Shown: piece after piece, positions 1 to 8,645 of the stretch | How positions within the stretch are numbered: position 1 is the stretch's first letter | How the letters are laid out: every line of letters starts with the position of its first letter | Assembly (NCBI GenBank): GCA_947501565.1 | Contig: CANMWJ010000015.1 | Span: 50,688 to 114,687, forward strand | Length of the DNA: 64,000 bases | DNA from: an uncultured Marinobacterium sp. | GTDB lineage: Bacteria; Pseudomonadota; Gammaproteobacteria; Pseudomonadales; Balneatricaceae | Direction of reading: 5' to 3' | Translations under genes and position numbers: made by a program | Notes under the pieces: model-generated | Database searches by the model: none | Seen by the model: only the letters and a program-made list of their open reading frames with translations | What the model was told of the DNA's origin: nothing

Positions 1-367
1 CATCGGGATAGCGGTCGCAGATCCGCTCTATCACCGGAAAAACCAGCTTCCGTCCAAGGTACACCGCGCTGGTAATGCGCAGGGTTCCGCGTAGTTCGCC
101 GGAGTAATCTTCGGAGATGGTGGAGACATTACGCATCAGCTCGTTGATCTGGCGGGCGTTTTCATACACCAGTCGTCCCGATTCCGTTAAGGCGATCGCT
201 CGTGTCGAACGGTTCAGCAGTGTGGTTTTAAGCTCTGACTCCAGCTTCTTGATCTGACGGGTGATGTAGGAGGCGTTGGTTTCCCGGATATCCGCTGCGC
301 CGGTAAAGCTTCCCTGGTCCACAACATCCGCAAACACCTGCAGCAGTTTGGGATCGATTTTCTTCAC
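1..367 (-). CDS. LysR-family transcriptional regulator, N-terminal part (cut by window edge)
   Basis: Reading leftwards from a GTG start at 367, the product begins MKKIDPKLLQVFADVV and continues through a typical LysR winged helix-turn-helix (GSFTGAAD, then an IRE/N-A-S-Y-ITRQIKKLE recognition helix) into the linker and the start of the effector-binding domain before the window ends. About 122 codons are visible. It faces away from the monooxygenase gene at 481, and the AT-rich space between them suits a shared divergent promoter, so it may control that gene. The effector is unknown. Confidence 0.85.
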   Translation of the reverse strand, partial: MKKIDPKLLQVFADVVDQGSFTGAADIRETNASYITRQIKKLESELKTTLLNRSTRAIALTESGRLVYENARQINELMRNVSTISEDYSGELRGTLRITSAVYLGRKLVFPVIERICDRYPD

Positions 368-480
368 CGGTGTCCCCAACTATTTCAATTTTGGATAAGT
401 TGATTGTTTAATTTATTGAATTTTTATGAAGTAAACAACCGGATACCATGCCTCCATTATCAATTTGAGGAGGACTCCTG

Positions 481-777
481 ATGATCATCGTAACCGTCGC
501 GGGCAAGGTAAAACCCCAGTTCAGACAAACCTTTCTGGAGCATATGGAGGTGCTGGGCAACCTGGTGCGCGAGGAGAAGGGATGCCTTAATTATCAGCAG
601 ACGATCTCCGCGGACGATCCTGACCTGTTGTTCTTGTATGAGGAGTGGAACAGTCAGGAAGAGCTATTAGTGCATCTGCAGAGCGAACATATGCAGGCGC
701 ATCTGTCAGAAGCACGCCCCTGGTTTGAGTGGGTGGACATGAAAACCTACGAGGCTGAGGGGATCAGCTTGGTTTGA
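481..777 (+). CDS. Antibiotic-biosynthesis-monooxygenase (ABM) domain protein, YgiN-like
   Basis: A 98-residue single-domain protein with the dimeric ferredoxin-like ABM fold pattern: an N-terminal IIVTVAGKVKP strand, a helix rich in acidic and leucine residues, the REEKGCLNYQ turn, then FLYEEWNSQEELLVHLQSEH, the most conserved stretch of the family. Family members are cofactor-free monooxygenases acting on quinols or aromatic compounds, but many are of unknown function. A strong ribosome site (GAGGAGGA) precedes the ATG. Divergent from a LysR gene and followed by a hairpin terminator, so probably monocistronic. Substrate cannot be read from the sequence. Confidence 0.85.
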   Translation: MIIVTVAGKVKPQFRQTFLEHMEVLGNLVREEKGCLNYQQTISADDPDLLFLYEEWNSQEELLVHLQSEHMQAHLSEARPWFEWVDMKTYEAEGISLV

Positions 778-793
778 TAGCGATGTGCAATTG

Positions 794-826
794 AAAAGGG
801 GACAGAAAATAATTCTGTCCCCTTTT
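794..826. terminator. Palindromic terminator with GGGGACAG arms
   Basis: Perfect 14-bp arms (AAAAGGGGACAGAA and its complement) around a 5-base AATAA loop, ending in a T run on both strands. It can end the gene at 481-777. The same AAAGGGGACAGA core recurs in the larger palindrome at 61409-61451, so it is also a member of a small dispersed repeat family. Confidence 0.8.
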
Positions 827-852
827 TATACGTTAGGAGTCGCAATGCTTAA

Positions 853-885
853 GTAGGTTGGCGACGAGCGAAGCGACTCCCAACA
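853..885 (+). repeat. REP-like element, single copy
   Basis: One copy of the window's dispersed repeat: 5' GTAGGTTGG foot, a GC-rich imperfect palindromic middle (CGACGAGCGAAGCGACTC) and a 3' CCCAACA end. The GTAG foot and imperfect palindrome match the REP elements associated with RAYT (Y1) transposases. It sits just past the end of mmsA. Confidence 0.8.
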
Positions 886-895
886 AATCAACAGA

Positions 896-2428
896 TCAGC
901 TCGCTACGCAGCTACGTACGGAGTTGTCTGCCGGTTTAGACTCTGCCGCTTTGTTCTCGCGTGGATCAACCACACGTACGGTTGCGACTTTGTTTTGGGT
1001 GAAGAAGTCGATCGCGTCTTTACCCTGCACCTTGTTGTTGCCCACCAGAGAGCCTTTGATACCGCCGAACGGCAGGTATGGGTGCGGTGCGCAGATACCG
1101 ACGTTGACGCCGACCATGCCTACATCCGCTTCGTTGATGAACTTCTCGATGTAGAAGGCGTTCTGGGTGAAGATCACCGCGCCGTTGCCCATATCGTGGT
1201 TCTTAACCATACGCAGGGCGCCGTCGATGCAGCCCACTTTCATGATGCTCAGTACCGGGCCGAAGATCTCTTCGCGCGCGATCTGCATGCATGGCGTAAC
1301 GTCGGTGAAGACGGTTGGGCCTACGAAGTAACCATCTTTGTTGGCGTCGCCGACCTCTGGGTTACGACCGTCCAGTGCCAGGGTCGCACCGCCTTCCACA
1401 CCGATGTTGATGTAGTTCTCGATACGCTCTTTGGCGTTTGCGGAGATCACCGGGCCCATGAATACGTCAGGATCCATCGCATCACCCACGGTCACGGATT
1501 TGGACGCTTCCAGCAGGCGCTCAACGAACTCGTCGTAGATCTCTGGTACAACCGCGATGTTGGATACCGCCAGGCAGCGCTGACCGGCAGAGCCATAACC
1601 GGACATCAGGATGTTCTCGATCAGCAGATCCATCGGGGCGTCTTCCATCACTGCAGCGAAGTTTTTGGCTCCGCCCAGCAGCATGGTCTTCTTGCCATGA
1701 CGGCCGCAACCCTCTGCAATCGCTTTTGCAGTTGGGGTGGAACCGACCAGACATACACCCGTTACGTTTTCGTCGTCGTACCAGGCTTCTACGGTTTCAC
1801 GGTCGCCGTGTACGATGTTTACAACGCCGTCTGGCAGGCCGATATCCTGCATCAGCTGCATCATCTTCTGCATGAACAGCGGGGATTCAGTGGATGGCTT
1901 GTACACGAAGGTGTTGCCGGTGCCGATGGCGAATGGGATGAACCAGCCGAATACCAGGGCAGGGAAGTTGAACGGTGCCACACCGCAGAACACACCCAGC
2001 GGAGATTTGATCAGGCGGCCGTTGATGTTGTTGGCGATGCCCTGCACGGTGTCACCCTGGATCAGCGCTGGGATGGTGCACGCCATCTGCAGGATCTCGA
2101 TTACGCGACCCACTTCACCACGGGCTTCAGCGATATGTTTCGCCTGGTCGATGGCGATGGACTCGGCCAGCATCTCTTTGTTGTCCTGCATCGCCTGGTA
2201 CATTTTGAAGATGTAATCCATACGCTTCGGCAGTGGAGTTGCGCTCCACGCCGGGAAAGTTTCAGCCGCAGCAGCTACAGCCGCACGGGAGGTTTCAGGT
2301 GAAGACAGCGGTACTTCCCCGATCACCGCGCCGGTGGACGGGTTACGCAGCGGCTCGTACTGGCCGTTGCTCTCATCTACCCATGCGCCGTTGATGTGGT
2401 TTTTTATTTTGATGTATGGGGTCGTCAT
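896..2428 (-). CDS. mmsA: CoA-acylating methylmalonate-semialdehyde dehydrogenase
   Basis: A 510-residue aldehyde dehydrogenase of the MmsA class. These enzymes oxidise methylmalonate or malonate semialdehyde with NAD and CoA to propionyl- or acetyl-CoA plus CO2, in valine, beta-alanine or inositol breakdown. The N-terminal KIKNHINGAWVDE, the PFNFPALV cofactor loop and the catalytic cysteine near residue 285 (GSAGQRCLAVS) are clear. The usual ALDH general-base glutamate is replaced (LLGGAKNF), as in CoA-dependent members. The gene stands alone, but its promoter shares a composite block with that of the TRAP operon ending near 5.2 kb, which suggests a common pathway. The true substrate here is not determined. 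Confidence 0.93.
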   Translation of the reverse strand: MTTPYIKIKNHINGAWVDESNGQYEPLRNPSTGAVIGEVPLSSPETSRAAVAAAAETFPAWSATPLPKRMDYIFKMYQAMQDNKEMLAESIAIDQAKHIAEARGEVGRVIEILQMACTIPALIQGDTVQGIANNINGRLIKSPLGVFCGVAPFNFPALVFGWFIPFAIGTGNTFVYKPSTESPLFMQKMMQLMQDIGLPDGVVNIVHGDRETVEAWYDDENVTGVCLVGSTPTAKAIAEGCGRHGKKTMLLGGAKNFAAVMEDAPMDLLIENILMSGYGSAGQRCLAVSNIAVVPEIYDEFVERLLEASKSVTVGDAMDPDVFMGPVISANAKERIENYINIGVEGGATLALDGRNPEVGDANKDGYFVGPTVFTDVTPCMQIAREEIFGPVLSIMKVGCIDGALRMVKNHDMGNGAVIFTQNAFYIEKFINEADVGMVGVNVGICAPHPYLPFGGIKGSLVGNNKVQGKDAIDFFTQNKVATVRVVDPRENKAAESKPADNSVRSCVAS

Positions 2429-2475
2429 GAATCAGTTCCTGTCGTTAAGATTGTTGGGTTCTTAGCTCATGGAAC

Positions 2476-2538
2476 CAATATAAAATCGCCGCTCACAGGA
2501 CCTATAGACCCAACCCGGACCTGATCAGTGGTTCCAGG
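2476..2538 (-). promoter_or_regulatory. Composite regulatory block upstream of mmsA
   Basis: On the + strand the block reads CAATATAAA, 19 bases, ATAGACCCAACCCG, 13 bases, GTTCCAGG. The same three segments with identical spacing occur at 8397-8459 before dctP. Read in the transcribed direction, the TTTATATTG segment could serve as the -10 region, with the other segments upstream as activator sites. The nearby MocR regulator (9351-10817) is the obvious candidate to bind it. Confidence 0.65.
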
Positions 2539-2642
2539 GGTAACTTTATGTTTTTGAATGATAAATTGGGTGGTTTGATGCGGGATTAAGCGTGCAGTGT
2601 GGGGCTAAAATCATAGCGGCGGATGCATGTGAACGGCATTTT

Positions 2643-2672
2643 AAAAAGCCATCACCCTGAGGGTGATGGCTT
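2643..2672 (-). terminator. Intrinsic terminator of the calcium-repeat protein gene
   Basis: In the minus direction, AAGCCATCACCC and GGGTGATGGCTT form a 12-bp stem with a 3-base loop, followed by a T run. It lies 59 bases past the stop at 2731. Confidence 0.85.
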
Positions 2673-2730
2673 GGGCCTGACTGTTGGAAAGTTCTCCGAG
2701 TTAGATCCTTACCAGAAGCCGTGACATTGA

Positions 2731-4686
2731 TTACCCATCTGCCTTAGAGGACGCGTGTTCGCTAACCTTATCGCCAACGTCTGACTCCTGTATCAGGCCG
2801 GACTCAACCTGCTGATGCAGCTCGGTCACGACACATTTCATGTATTGGCCATGATTTCTGTAGTCGCCATCGGTTGGGCAGTGCAGGGCGAGCGACTGAT
2901 CGCTGGTGCAGCCATGACTGTTGATCTGCTCTAGCAGAGGTGTTTCCGGGCAATGGTCTGCAGTATCTGCAACGTTGTCATTGTCATCGTCGGTATCGCA
3001 CTGATCGCCGTACTCATCCATGTCGAAGTTGGCCTGATACGGGTTATAGGTTTGCGGACAGTTGTCGCTTTCATTGCCTACACCGTCTTCGTCGATATCG
3101 TTGTCACAGGCGTCGCCGATACCGTCGCCGTCAAGATCAGCCTGGTCAGGATTTGGGGTGTAGCGACAGTTGTCCTGTTCGTCGAGAACGCCGTCGTTAT
3201 CAGCGTCGATCACTGCAGGTTCGACAAATGCAAAGATAGAGAAGCCGTTTGTAATACCGCAGATTGTGTTGGTTGTCGTATCCGGATAACCCACCGATGT
3301 AATGTCTACCCAGTCGCATATGTTCTGAGCTGAGCATTCATAGTGGTAGAGCTTCAGGTCGGTTTCAGAGTCGATATCCAAAGGATCGTAGCCGAAACAT
3401 ACCTCTGCCGAATCAAATTCAGCGGTGGAACGGATATCAAAGTACAGTGGCACGCCATCCGTTTCTGCAACCTTAAAACCTCCCGGAGGGTTGGGACCTT
3501 CCGAAGAGCTGCTCACGGTTGTGGTCCCTTCGGTTGAGACGTTATCAAAGGTCAGGGTACCAATCTCACCGTTACTGGCGTCATAGAAGGTTTGTTCCAC
3601 TCCGCTACCGCTGGGCGTGCTTTCCAGTTGGCCCAGGCTGACGGCCATCGGGATGGTTGATGTTGTGCCGCGTGTATCGATGATCGTAAGGCTTGGTCTG
3701 CGGGTATATTCGCCTGCTTCGCCACGTATCAGAATCGATAAAGGGCTGGTTTCCTGACCGGGTGCGGCTGTGTAATTCATGCGGATTCGTTGGCGGGCAT
3801 CGCTGGTTTGCGCACTGTAGGCGATGGAGCTGATGCCGATCGGATCACCGTTGCTGTCTGTTTCTCCCGCGGTGATAATCTCTAGTTCAACAAGGTCGAT
3901 AATGACCTCCGCCTCAGATGTCTGAACCACAAAGGGATCTATAAACTGAGTTTGCCGCTGAATTTCGGGTTCCACCGGTCCGGTCAGAGTGAACTGGATC
4001 GGGCTCTGTGTGGGATCACCCCATATATGTTGGTATTGCCACTGGCTGCCTTGCTCCGACCAGTTTACATACCAGGATGAGAGACTCGCCATCTCATCGA
4101 TTGGCAGAACAGAAAAGTAGCCGCCGTATTGATTCAACGTGCTGCTTGAGGTTGCTAATCCATCGTAGGGCGGATAGCAGTAAGGGCACGCCCGTTGCCA
4201 GGTTTTCATATTAACGGTAACGCTGTGATTCACGTCTGTTCGAATATCAGAAAGATCCCATAGGCCTTCAAAATGCATATCGCCGCTTGCAGCACCCACG
4301 GTTCTTGTAAAATTAAGCGTGCCAGATTCGCCATCAGCCAGCGATATTGTGGTCCACCTGTTAGGGTCAAAGCCTTCAGTAAAAAAGGTTACTGAGTCTG
4401 AAGGTAAATCTCCGGCCGCAAAGGTTGTCGTAACCGTTAGCCTGTAGGTATTCGGGTCTAGTTCTGTATAGCTATAGGCTTCATCTCGCGGTAATTGGGT
4501 GAGTTGATAGCCGGGATACAACGCGATGCGGTGTGAGCGACGGACGACGTTACCGCCAAAGGTGTCCACGCCGTACAGCCTTACATCCCCGCTCAGGGAG
4601 GCTGTGCCAGCATGTGAAACGGTTAATCCAGGGGATAAGGTCGCAGAAAGAATACCTATACCAGACAAAAGTGCTTTGACGTTCAT
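2731..4686 (-). CDS. Secreted protein with thrombospondin type 3 calcium-binding repeats
   Basis: A 651-residue protein starting at the ATG at 4686, chosen over an upstream in-frame ATG because AAGGAGGAG sits correctly before it. The N-terminus (MNVKALLSGIGILSATLSPG...SHAG) is a signal peptide. The central 350 residues are beta-rich and unrecognised. Residues from about 510 hold several acidic repeats of the type DADNDGVLDEQDNC and DLDGDGIGDACDND, the Ca-binding thrombospondin type 3 motif found in OmpA-like and surface proteins. No peptidoglycan-binding or autotransporter domain follows. Probably exported or outer-membrane-associated; function unknown. Confidence 0.8.
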   Translation of the reverse strand: MNVKALLSGIGILSATLSPGLTVSHAGTASLSGDVRLYGVDTFGGNVVRRSHRIALYPGYQLTQLPRDEAYSYTELDPNTYRLTVTTTFAAGDLPSDSVTFFTEGFDPNRWTTISLADGESGTLNFTRTVGAASGDMHFEGLWDLSDIRTDVNHSVTVNMKTWQRACPYCYPPYDGLATSSSTLNQYGGYFSVLPIDEMASLSSWYVNWSEQGSQWQYQHIWGDPTQSPIQFTLTGPVEPEIQRQTQFIDPFVVQTSEAEVIIDLVELEIITAGETDSNGDPIGISSIAYSAQTSDARQRIRMNYTAAPGQETSPLSILIRGEAGEYTRRPSLTIIDTRGTTSTIPMAVSLGQLESTPSGSGVEQTFYDASNGEIGTLTFDNVSTEGTTTVSSSSEGPNPPGGFKVAETDGVPLYFDIRSTAEFDSAEVCFGYDPLDIDSETDLKLYHYECSAQNICDWVDITSVGYPDTTTNTICGITNGFSIFAFVEPAVIDADNDGVLDEQDNCRYTPNPDQADLDGDGIGDACDNDIDEDGVGNESDNCPQTYNPYQANFDMDEYGDQCDTDDDNDNVADTADHCPETPLLEQINSHGCTSDQSLALHCPTDGDYRNHGQYMKCVVTELHQQVESGLIQESDVGDKVSEHASSKADG

Positions 4687-5081
4687 GTGTTCACTCCTCC
4701 TTAGTGGGCTGCGGATTGGCATGCACAACCGATTGAGTGACCCTTGCAGAACAGCTTGCAGTGTCAGATTACGGTGGGAAGTTTGGGGCTGCTTTAAATT
4801 TGTTGTGTGAGGGTTTTTAACCCTGCGGTTTATATATCCCTTTAAAACAGCTCGCTAATTAAGGTTTTTCGAACTCATTAATGGGGTGAGGTGCCATTTT
4901 AAGACAATGAAAACTCAACGAGCTGATTCATTGACGCTGGTGGCCTTTGAATGAATATTCGAAATATGTAGGTACAAGTTAGTCTTATATCCAGAGGGAT
5001 ACCTAGGACTATTTTGTAAATGCATAGCACTATTTTGACCGACCGATTTTAATTCAAATGGTATGTAATGCTTTTAACCAT
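4687..5081. other. Intergenic region, nothing coding
   Basis: AT-rich sequence between the calcium-repeat gene and the dctM terminator. It must hold the promoter for the leftward gene at 4686. No ORF, RNA gene or convincing operator was seen. Confidence 0.5.
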
Positions 5082-5106
5082 AAAAAAGCCCCCGCAGAGC
5101 AGGGGC
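5082..5106 (-). terminator. Intrinsic terminator of the dctPQM operon
   Basis: In the minus direction, GCCCCTGC, a TCT loop and GCGGGGGC are followed by TTTTTT. It lies 60 bases beyond the dctM stop. Confidence 0.9.
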
Positions 5107-5166
5107 AAACTGACTTCGCATGGTCAGAGAACATGAACGGAGAGGTAATCGCGTTCAGTGTCAGTA

Positions 5167-6468
5167 TCAATATCCCATCAGCAGCTTAGGTAGGAAGAGC
5201 GATAGCTCCGGCACAAAGGTGACCAGGAACACCATCGGCAGGTGACCGAAGCAGAGGAATTTCAACGTGGGTTTGATGTAACGGTCCAGTGATAACTTGC
5301 CGACCCCGCCCGCCATATAGAGCATCGGTGCACAGGGCGGTGAGACGTTACCCAAGCCCAGATTCACACCCACAACCGCTGCAAAGTGGATCGGGTCGAT
5401 CCCCAGCTCGTTGATGATCGGCAAAAAGATGATCGCGGCCAGCACGCTGCCGGAGATGTCATCGACGATCATGCCGATCAGCAGCAACAACAGATTAATC
5501 AACAGCAGCAGGACGTATTTGTTCTCAGAGACCGTCAACAGCGCCTGGGCCAGGTCGCGTGGAACCTGCTCCAGAATCATGGCGCGGCTCATAATGAACA
5601 AGAAGAAAAGCACGGCCATGATCGAACCGGTCATGGTGACTGCGCGTACGGTGACGGCCCCCAGACTTTTCAGCGACATGCCTTTATAGATAAATAGACC
5701 CACCGGGATCGCATAGATCACTGCAATCGCCGCCGCTTCGGTTGGTGTCGCGATACCGCTATAGATAGCACCCAGAATGATCAGGGGCATCAGCAGGGCG
5801 AACGCCGCGTGGTAACCGGTTTGGGCAACGCCTTTGGCGGCTTCTTTAAACGGCAGTGGAGCTTCTACTTTGATGTTCTGATCGTTGCGCAGGAACCAGA
5901 TGTTCAGCGCGCAGTACACCAGCGTCAGCAGGATGCCGGGAATGATGGTCGACAGGAACGCCGCACCCACCGACAGACCACCAGTGATAGAGAACACGAT
6001 CATCGGAATGCTTGGCGGGATCAGCAGTGCCAGCACCGAGGAGCAGGCTACCAGTGCAGTCGCGTGACCTTCCGGATAACCCTCGCGCACCATACGTGGA
6101 ATCATGATCTGGCCCACCGCCGCAATCGCAGCAGAAGAGGAGCCGGATATTGCACCGAACAGGGCGCAGGTCAGCACGGTGACTGCACCCAGGCCGCCTT
6201 TGATACGGCCGACGATAGAGTTTACGAAGTTCAGCAATCGCTCCGATATTCCGCCTTCCGCCATTAAGAGCCCGGCGAAGATAAACAGGGGCAGGGCGAG
6301 CAGGGCAAAGCCGCTGGCGGTTTTGAAACCATGCGGAATCAGGAACGAGATGTTGTTGCCAGTGAAGAACGCAAACAGCACCGCACCGATGCCGAAGGCA
6401 AAGGCCACCGGAATTTCGATCAGAATCAGGACGATGACAATGAGCATCGAGATCAGAAATAACGTCAT
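5167..6468 (-). CDS. dctM: TRAP transporter large permease subunit (DctM)
   Basis: A 433-residue, very hydrophobic protein with about 12 membrane segments, the transport subunit of a sodium-driven tripartite (TRAP) importer in the inner membrane. Family marks include GAISGSSSAAIAAVGQIMIPRM, LIPPSIPMIVF and, in the second half, NLGLGNVSPPCAPMLYMAGG. Its ATG follows the dctQ stop by 3 bases, with an AGGAGGT site inside the end of dctQ, so the two are translated together. Last gene of the dctPQM operon. Substrate cannot be told from the permease. Confidence 0.95.
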   Translation of the reverse strand: MTLFLISMLIVIVLILIEIPVAFAFGIGAVLFAFFTGNNISFLIPHGFKTASGFALLALPLFIFAGLLMAEGGISERLLNFVNSIVGRIKGGLGAVTVLTCALFGAISGSSSAAIAAVGQIMIPRMVREGYPEGHATALVACSSVLALLIPPSIPMIVFSITGGLSVGAAFLSTIIPGILLTLVYCALNIWFLRNDQNIKVEAPLPFKEAAKGVAQTGYHAAFALLMPLIILGAIYSGIATPTEAAAIAVIYAIPVGLFIYKGMSLKSLGAVTVRAVTMTGSIMAVLFFLFIMSRAMILEQVPRDLAQALLTVSENKYVLLLLINLLLLLIGMIVDDISGSVLAAIIFLPIINELGIDPIHFAAVVGVNLGLGNVSPPCAPMLYMAGGVGKLSLDRYIKPTLKFLCFGHLPMVFLVTFVPELSLFLPKLLMGY

Positions 6469-6471
6469 CGC

Positions 6472-7143
6472 TTATACCTCCTGAGCGACTTGCTTGCGGG
6501 CACGACGGGTGCGGCGCAGGTCGCGGAATTCATTGATGGTTTCCAGCAGGAAGTAACCCACCATCATCGCAAAACCGACGATCATGCTGGCGCTCCAGAC
6601 GCCACGCGGCCAACGCAGGTTGACGGAAACACGGCCCCGATCGATCTCTTTCAGCGCGTATTTACAGGCGAAGTAACCGAAGACAATTGCGGCGATCATG
6701 CAGGTAATGGAGCCGATAAAGCGGATGACGTTCACTTTGTACGGGTCTTTAACCACCAGGCTGACGATACCGCCGTGGATATGTTCACGCTCGCGGGTGG
6801 CGTACCCCATGCCGAGGAAATAGACCCAGACGGCGAGCAAAATGGACGCTTCTTCGATGCCGGTGAACGGTGATTCCAGCACGTAACGCATGATCACCTG
6901 AGAGAACATCAGAAAGGCCAGGCCCATGCCGGTCATTACCATCATGGCGCGGAACAGCCAGTTGAGCAGACGCTCAAAACGCATCAGGTAGCCATCAACT
7001 CTGTTGTTGGGCTGTTCCGGAATGGCGTGCAGGTGTGGAGGAATCGGATGGGCGCTGAGATCCGGATCGTAGTCGTAGATCTTCGTCTCACCGACCGGTG
7101 TTGAAACGGGTTTGAGAGGTTCAGAGATTTTTTCGTGTTGCAT
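6472..7143 (-). CDS. dctQ: TRAP transporter small permease subunit (DctQ)
   Basis: A 223-residue protein with four membrane helices. The segment from residue 63 on, RLLNWLFRAMMVMTGMGLAF followed by MFSQVIMRYV, is typical of DctQ, as is the YFLGMGYATREREHI region between helices 2 and 3. A long polar N-terminal extension (about 50 residues, proline-rich) is unusual for the family. It pairs with DctM to form the membrane part of the importer. It lies after a strong intergenic hairpin that separates it from dctP. Confidence 0.92.
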   Translation of the reverse strand: MQHEKISEPLKPVSTPVGETKIYDYDPDLSAHPIPPHLHAIPEQPNNRVDGYLMRFERLLNWLFRAMMVMTGMGLAFLMFSQVIMRYVLESPFTGIEEASILLAVWVYFLGMGYATREREHIHGGIVSLVVKDPYKVNVIRFIGSITCMIAAIVFGYFACKYALKEIDRGRVSVNLRWPRGVWSASMIVGFAMMVGYFLLETINEFRDLRRTRRARKQVAQEV

Positions 7144-7164
7144 GGTTCTGATCCTGAAGAGAGT

Positions 7165-7236
7165 TTCCGGAGAGGTATCGCCGCGTTCCTCAACCCGGCC
7201 AGTCGGGAGAACCGGGTTGAGGAGGCGATACCGGAA
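7165..7236 (-). promoter_or_regulatory. Long hairpin between dctP and dctQ
   Basis: A nearly continuous stem: outer TTCCGG/CCGGAA, middle GGTATCGCC/GGCGATACC and inner CCTCAACCCGG/CCGGGTTGAGG, around a loop of about 12 bases, with no T run. Such hairpins between a receptor gene and its permease usually stabilise the upstream message or weaken downstream expression, giving an excess of binding protein. Confidence 0.75.
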
Positions 7237-7255
7237 CGGTTAAGACGACTTAGGA

Positions 7256-8272
7256 TCAGTTGATGCCGGCGATTTCACGCATCATGGTCATGATTTTTTT
7301 GCCCACGATGCCTTCCATGTACGGCCACTCTTTGGAGTACAGGATCTCTTTTGCTTTACCCATCTGCTCTGGGCTCAGTTCAACCACGTTGATACCGGCG
7401 CCGCGTACTTTCTTCAGGAAACCTTCGTCGATCGCCTGCGCTTCATCCCACACGGTCTGCATGGTCGCGTCAGCCGCCGCCATCAGCTTGGTGCGCTCTG
7501 TGTCAGACAGGTCTTCCAGCCAGGACTTGTTCACTACCCAGAAGGCGTGCTCGAAGTAGTCCTTGGTCAGGATGTAGGCTTCGATGACGTCGCGCATCTG
7601 CCAGATCTCAACAGATGGCGCGGTACCACGGGCGTCGATCGTGCCCAGCTGCAGCGCGGTGTACAGCTCGGAGAACGGCATTGGAACCGGGGTGAAACCG
7701 AAGCTCTTGTAGCGCTCGATACCGATCGGGATCGCCGGTACGCGCATCTTGATGCCCTGGCCGTCTGCCGGGAAGTTGGTCGGTACCGCTTCGATGCCCT
7801 TACGGGTGGCGATGGAGCCGAAACCGGTTGGGATCACACCCAGCACAACCAGATCCAGGTCACCCAGAATCTCGTTGTAGATATCGGTCATCTTGCCGTT
7901 CGGGCCGTATACCTCGCGCGCTTCCTTCCAGTCGTCGACCACGTAGCTCAGCCAGGAGAGGTCCAGACGCGCATCGTATTCAGATGCACCGAAGCTCATG
8001 GTCATCGGTACCACGCCTTCCATGCTCTGCTCGAAGATGGACGCCCAGTCACCCAGAGAACCACCCGGATGGTAGTCCACCTCGATGGAGGAACCCTGTT
8101 TCTTCAGCTCGTCGGTGAAGGTCATGGATGTCATGTGGAAGATATGGTCAGACGGATAGGCGTGGGCGAGCATCAGCTCTTCAGCCGTCGCAGACTGTGT
8201 AGCAGGGAGAGTCAGTGCCGCGGAAATTGCGCAAGCAGAGAGTGCTTTTTTGAAGGTAGTTTTAATTGTCAT
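7256..8272 (-). CDS. dctP: TRAP transporter periplasmic solute-binding protein (DctP)
   Basis: A 338-residue DctP-type receptor with a signal peptide (residues 1 to about 30, ending ATQSATAEE). The mature protein begins LMLAHAYPSDHIFH. Family features are the MRVPAIPIGIERYKSFGFTPVPMPFSELYTALQLGTIDA stretch, read here in two parts (MRVPAIP with the ligand-carboxylate arginine, and PFSELYTALQLGTIDA). It delivers an organic anion to DctQM. First gene of the operon; a GAGGT site precedes the ATG. Its promoter shares a block with that of mmsA, so the ligand may feed a pathway ending in a semialdehyde. Confidence 0.93.
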   Translation of the reverse strand: MTIKTTFKKALSACAISAALTLPATQSATAEELMLAHAYPSDHIFHMTSMTFTDELKKQGSSIEVDYHPGGSLGDWASIFEQSMEGVVPMTMSFGASEYDARLDLSWLSYVVDDWKEAREVYGPNGKMTDIYNEILGDLDLVVLGVIPTGFGSIATRKGIEAVPTNFPADGQGIKMRVPAIPIGIERYKSFGFTPVPMPFSELYTALQLGTIDARGTAPSVEIWQMRDVIEAYILTKDYFEHAFWVVNKSWLEDLSDTERTKLMAAADATMQTVWDEAQAIDEGFLKKVRGAGINVVELSPEQMGKAKEILYSKEWPYMEGIVGKKIMTMMREIAGIN

Positions 8273-8396
8273 AGTGACCTCTAATATTTTTTATTGTTGT
8301 GACACAGGTCCGGTACTAAGCGTGTGTTAAACACCCAGTATTCGCAGAGCGCTGCAGAACCCTTTGCGGTGTTCCGGTGGTTGCTGCTCTTGAAAT

Positions 8397-8459
8397 CAAT
8401 ATAAATTTCGGCCGAAGAGAGCCAATAGACCCAACCCGAACCGAAAATGTAGTTCCAGG
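8397..8459 (-). promoter_or_regulatory. Composite regulatory block upstream of dctP
   Basis: Second copy of the block described at 2476-2538: CAATATAAA, 19 bases, ATAGACCCAACCCG, 13 bases, GTTCCAGG, with spacing identical to the mmsA copy while the bases between the segments differ. Located about 125 bases before the dctP start. The rest of 8273-8645 holds no other feature I could support. Confidence 0.65.
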
Positions 8460-8645
8460 CTGGATGCCTTGTGGTTATTGGGGTGTAGAGGAGTGTGTGA
8501 TCTTAAATTGTGCAGGTTGGTTGCTGAAAAAATGAGCTTTGGTACCAACTGGTCGCGGGGGTAAATACCAGCAGTTGGCCCGAGTAGAGGCCGGAAATTA
8601 AAGGCAAAAAGTGGTGGTTTTTTGTTCAGAGCGGGGATGATTCAG

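Noticed and set aside
857..1154. A short plus-strand ORF beginning MATSEATPNKSTD
   Set aside because: It starts inside the REP element at 853-885 and runs antisense into mmsA; the same start peptide appears at other REP copies.
995..2302. A 435-codon plus-strand ORF
   Set aside because: It lies wholly antisense to mmsA, has no protein-like domain and is rich in His, Val and Asp runs that mirror the codons of the real gene.
5386..5697. Gln/Asp-rich plus-strand ORFs over dctM
   Set aside because: Opposite-strand reading of codons for Leu and Ile in a membrane protein; not a gene.
7547..8284. A 245-codon plus-strand ORF
   Set aside because: Antisense to dctP, without a recognisable domain or ribosome site.
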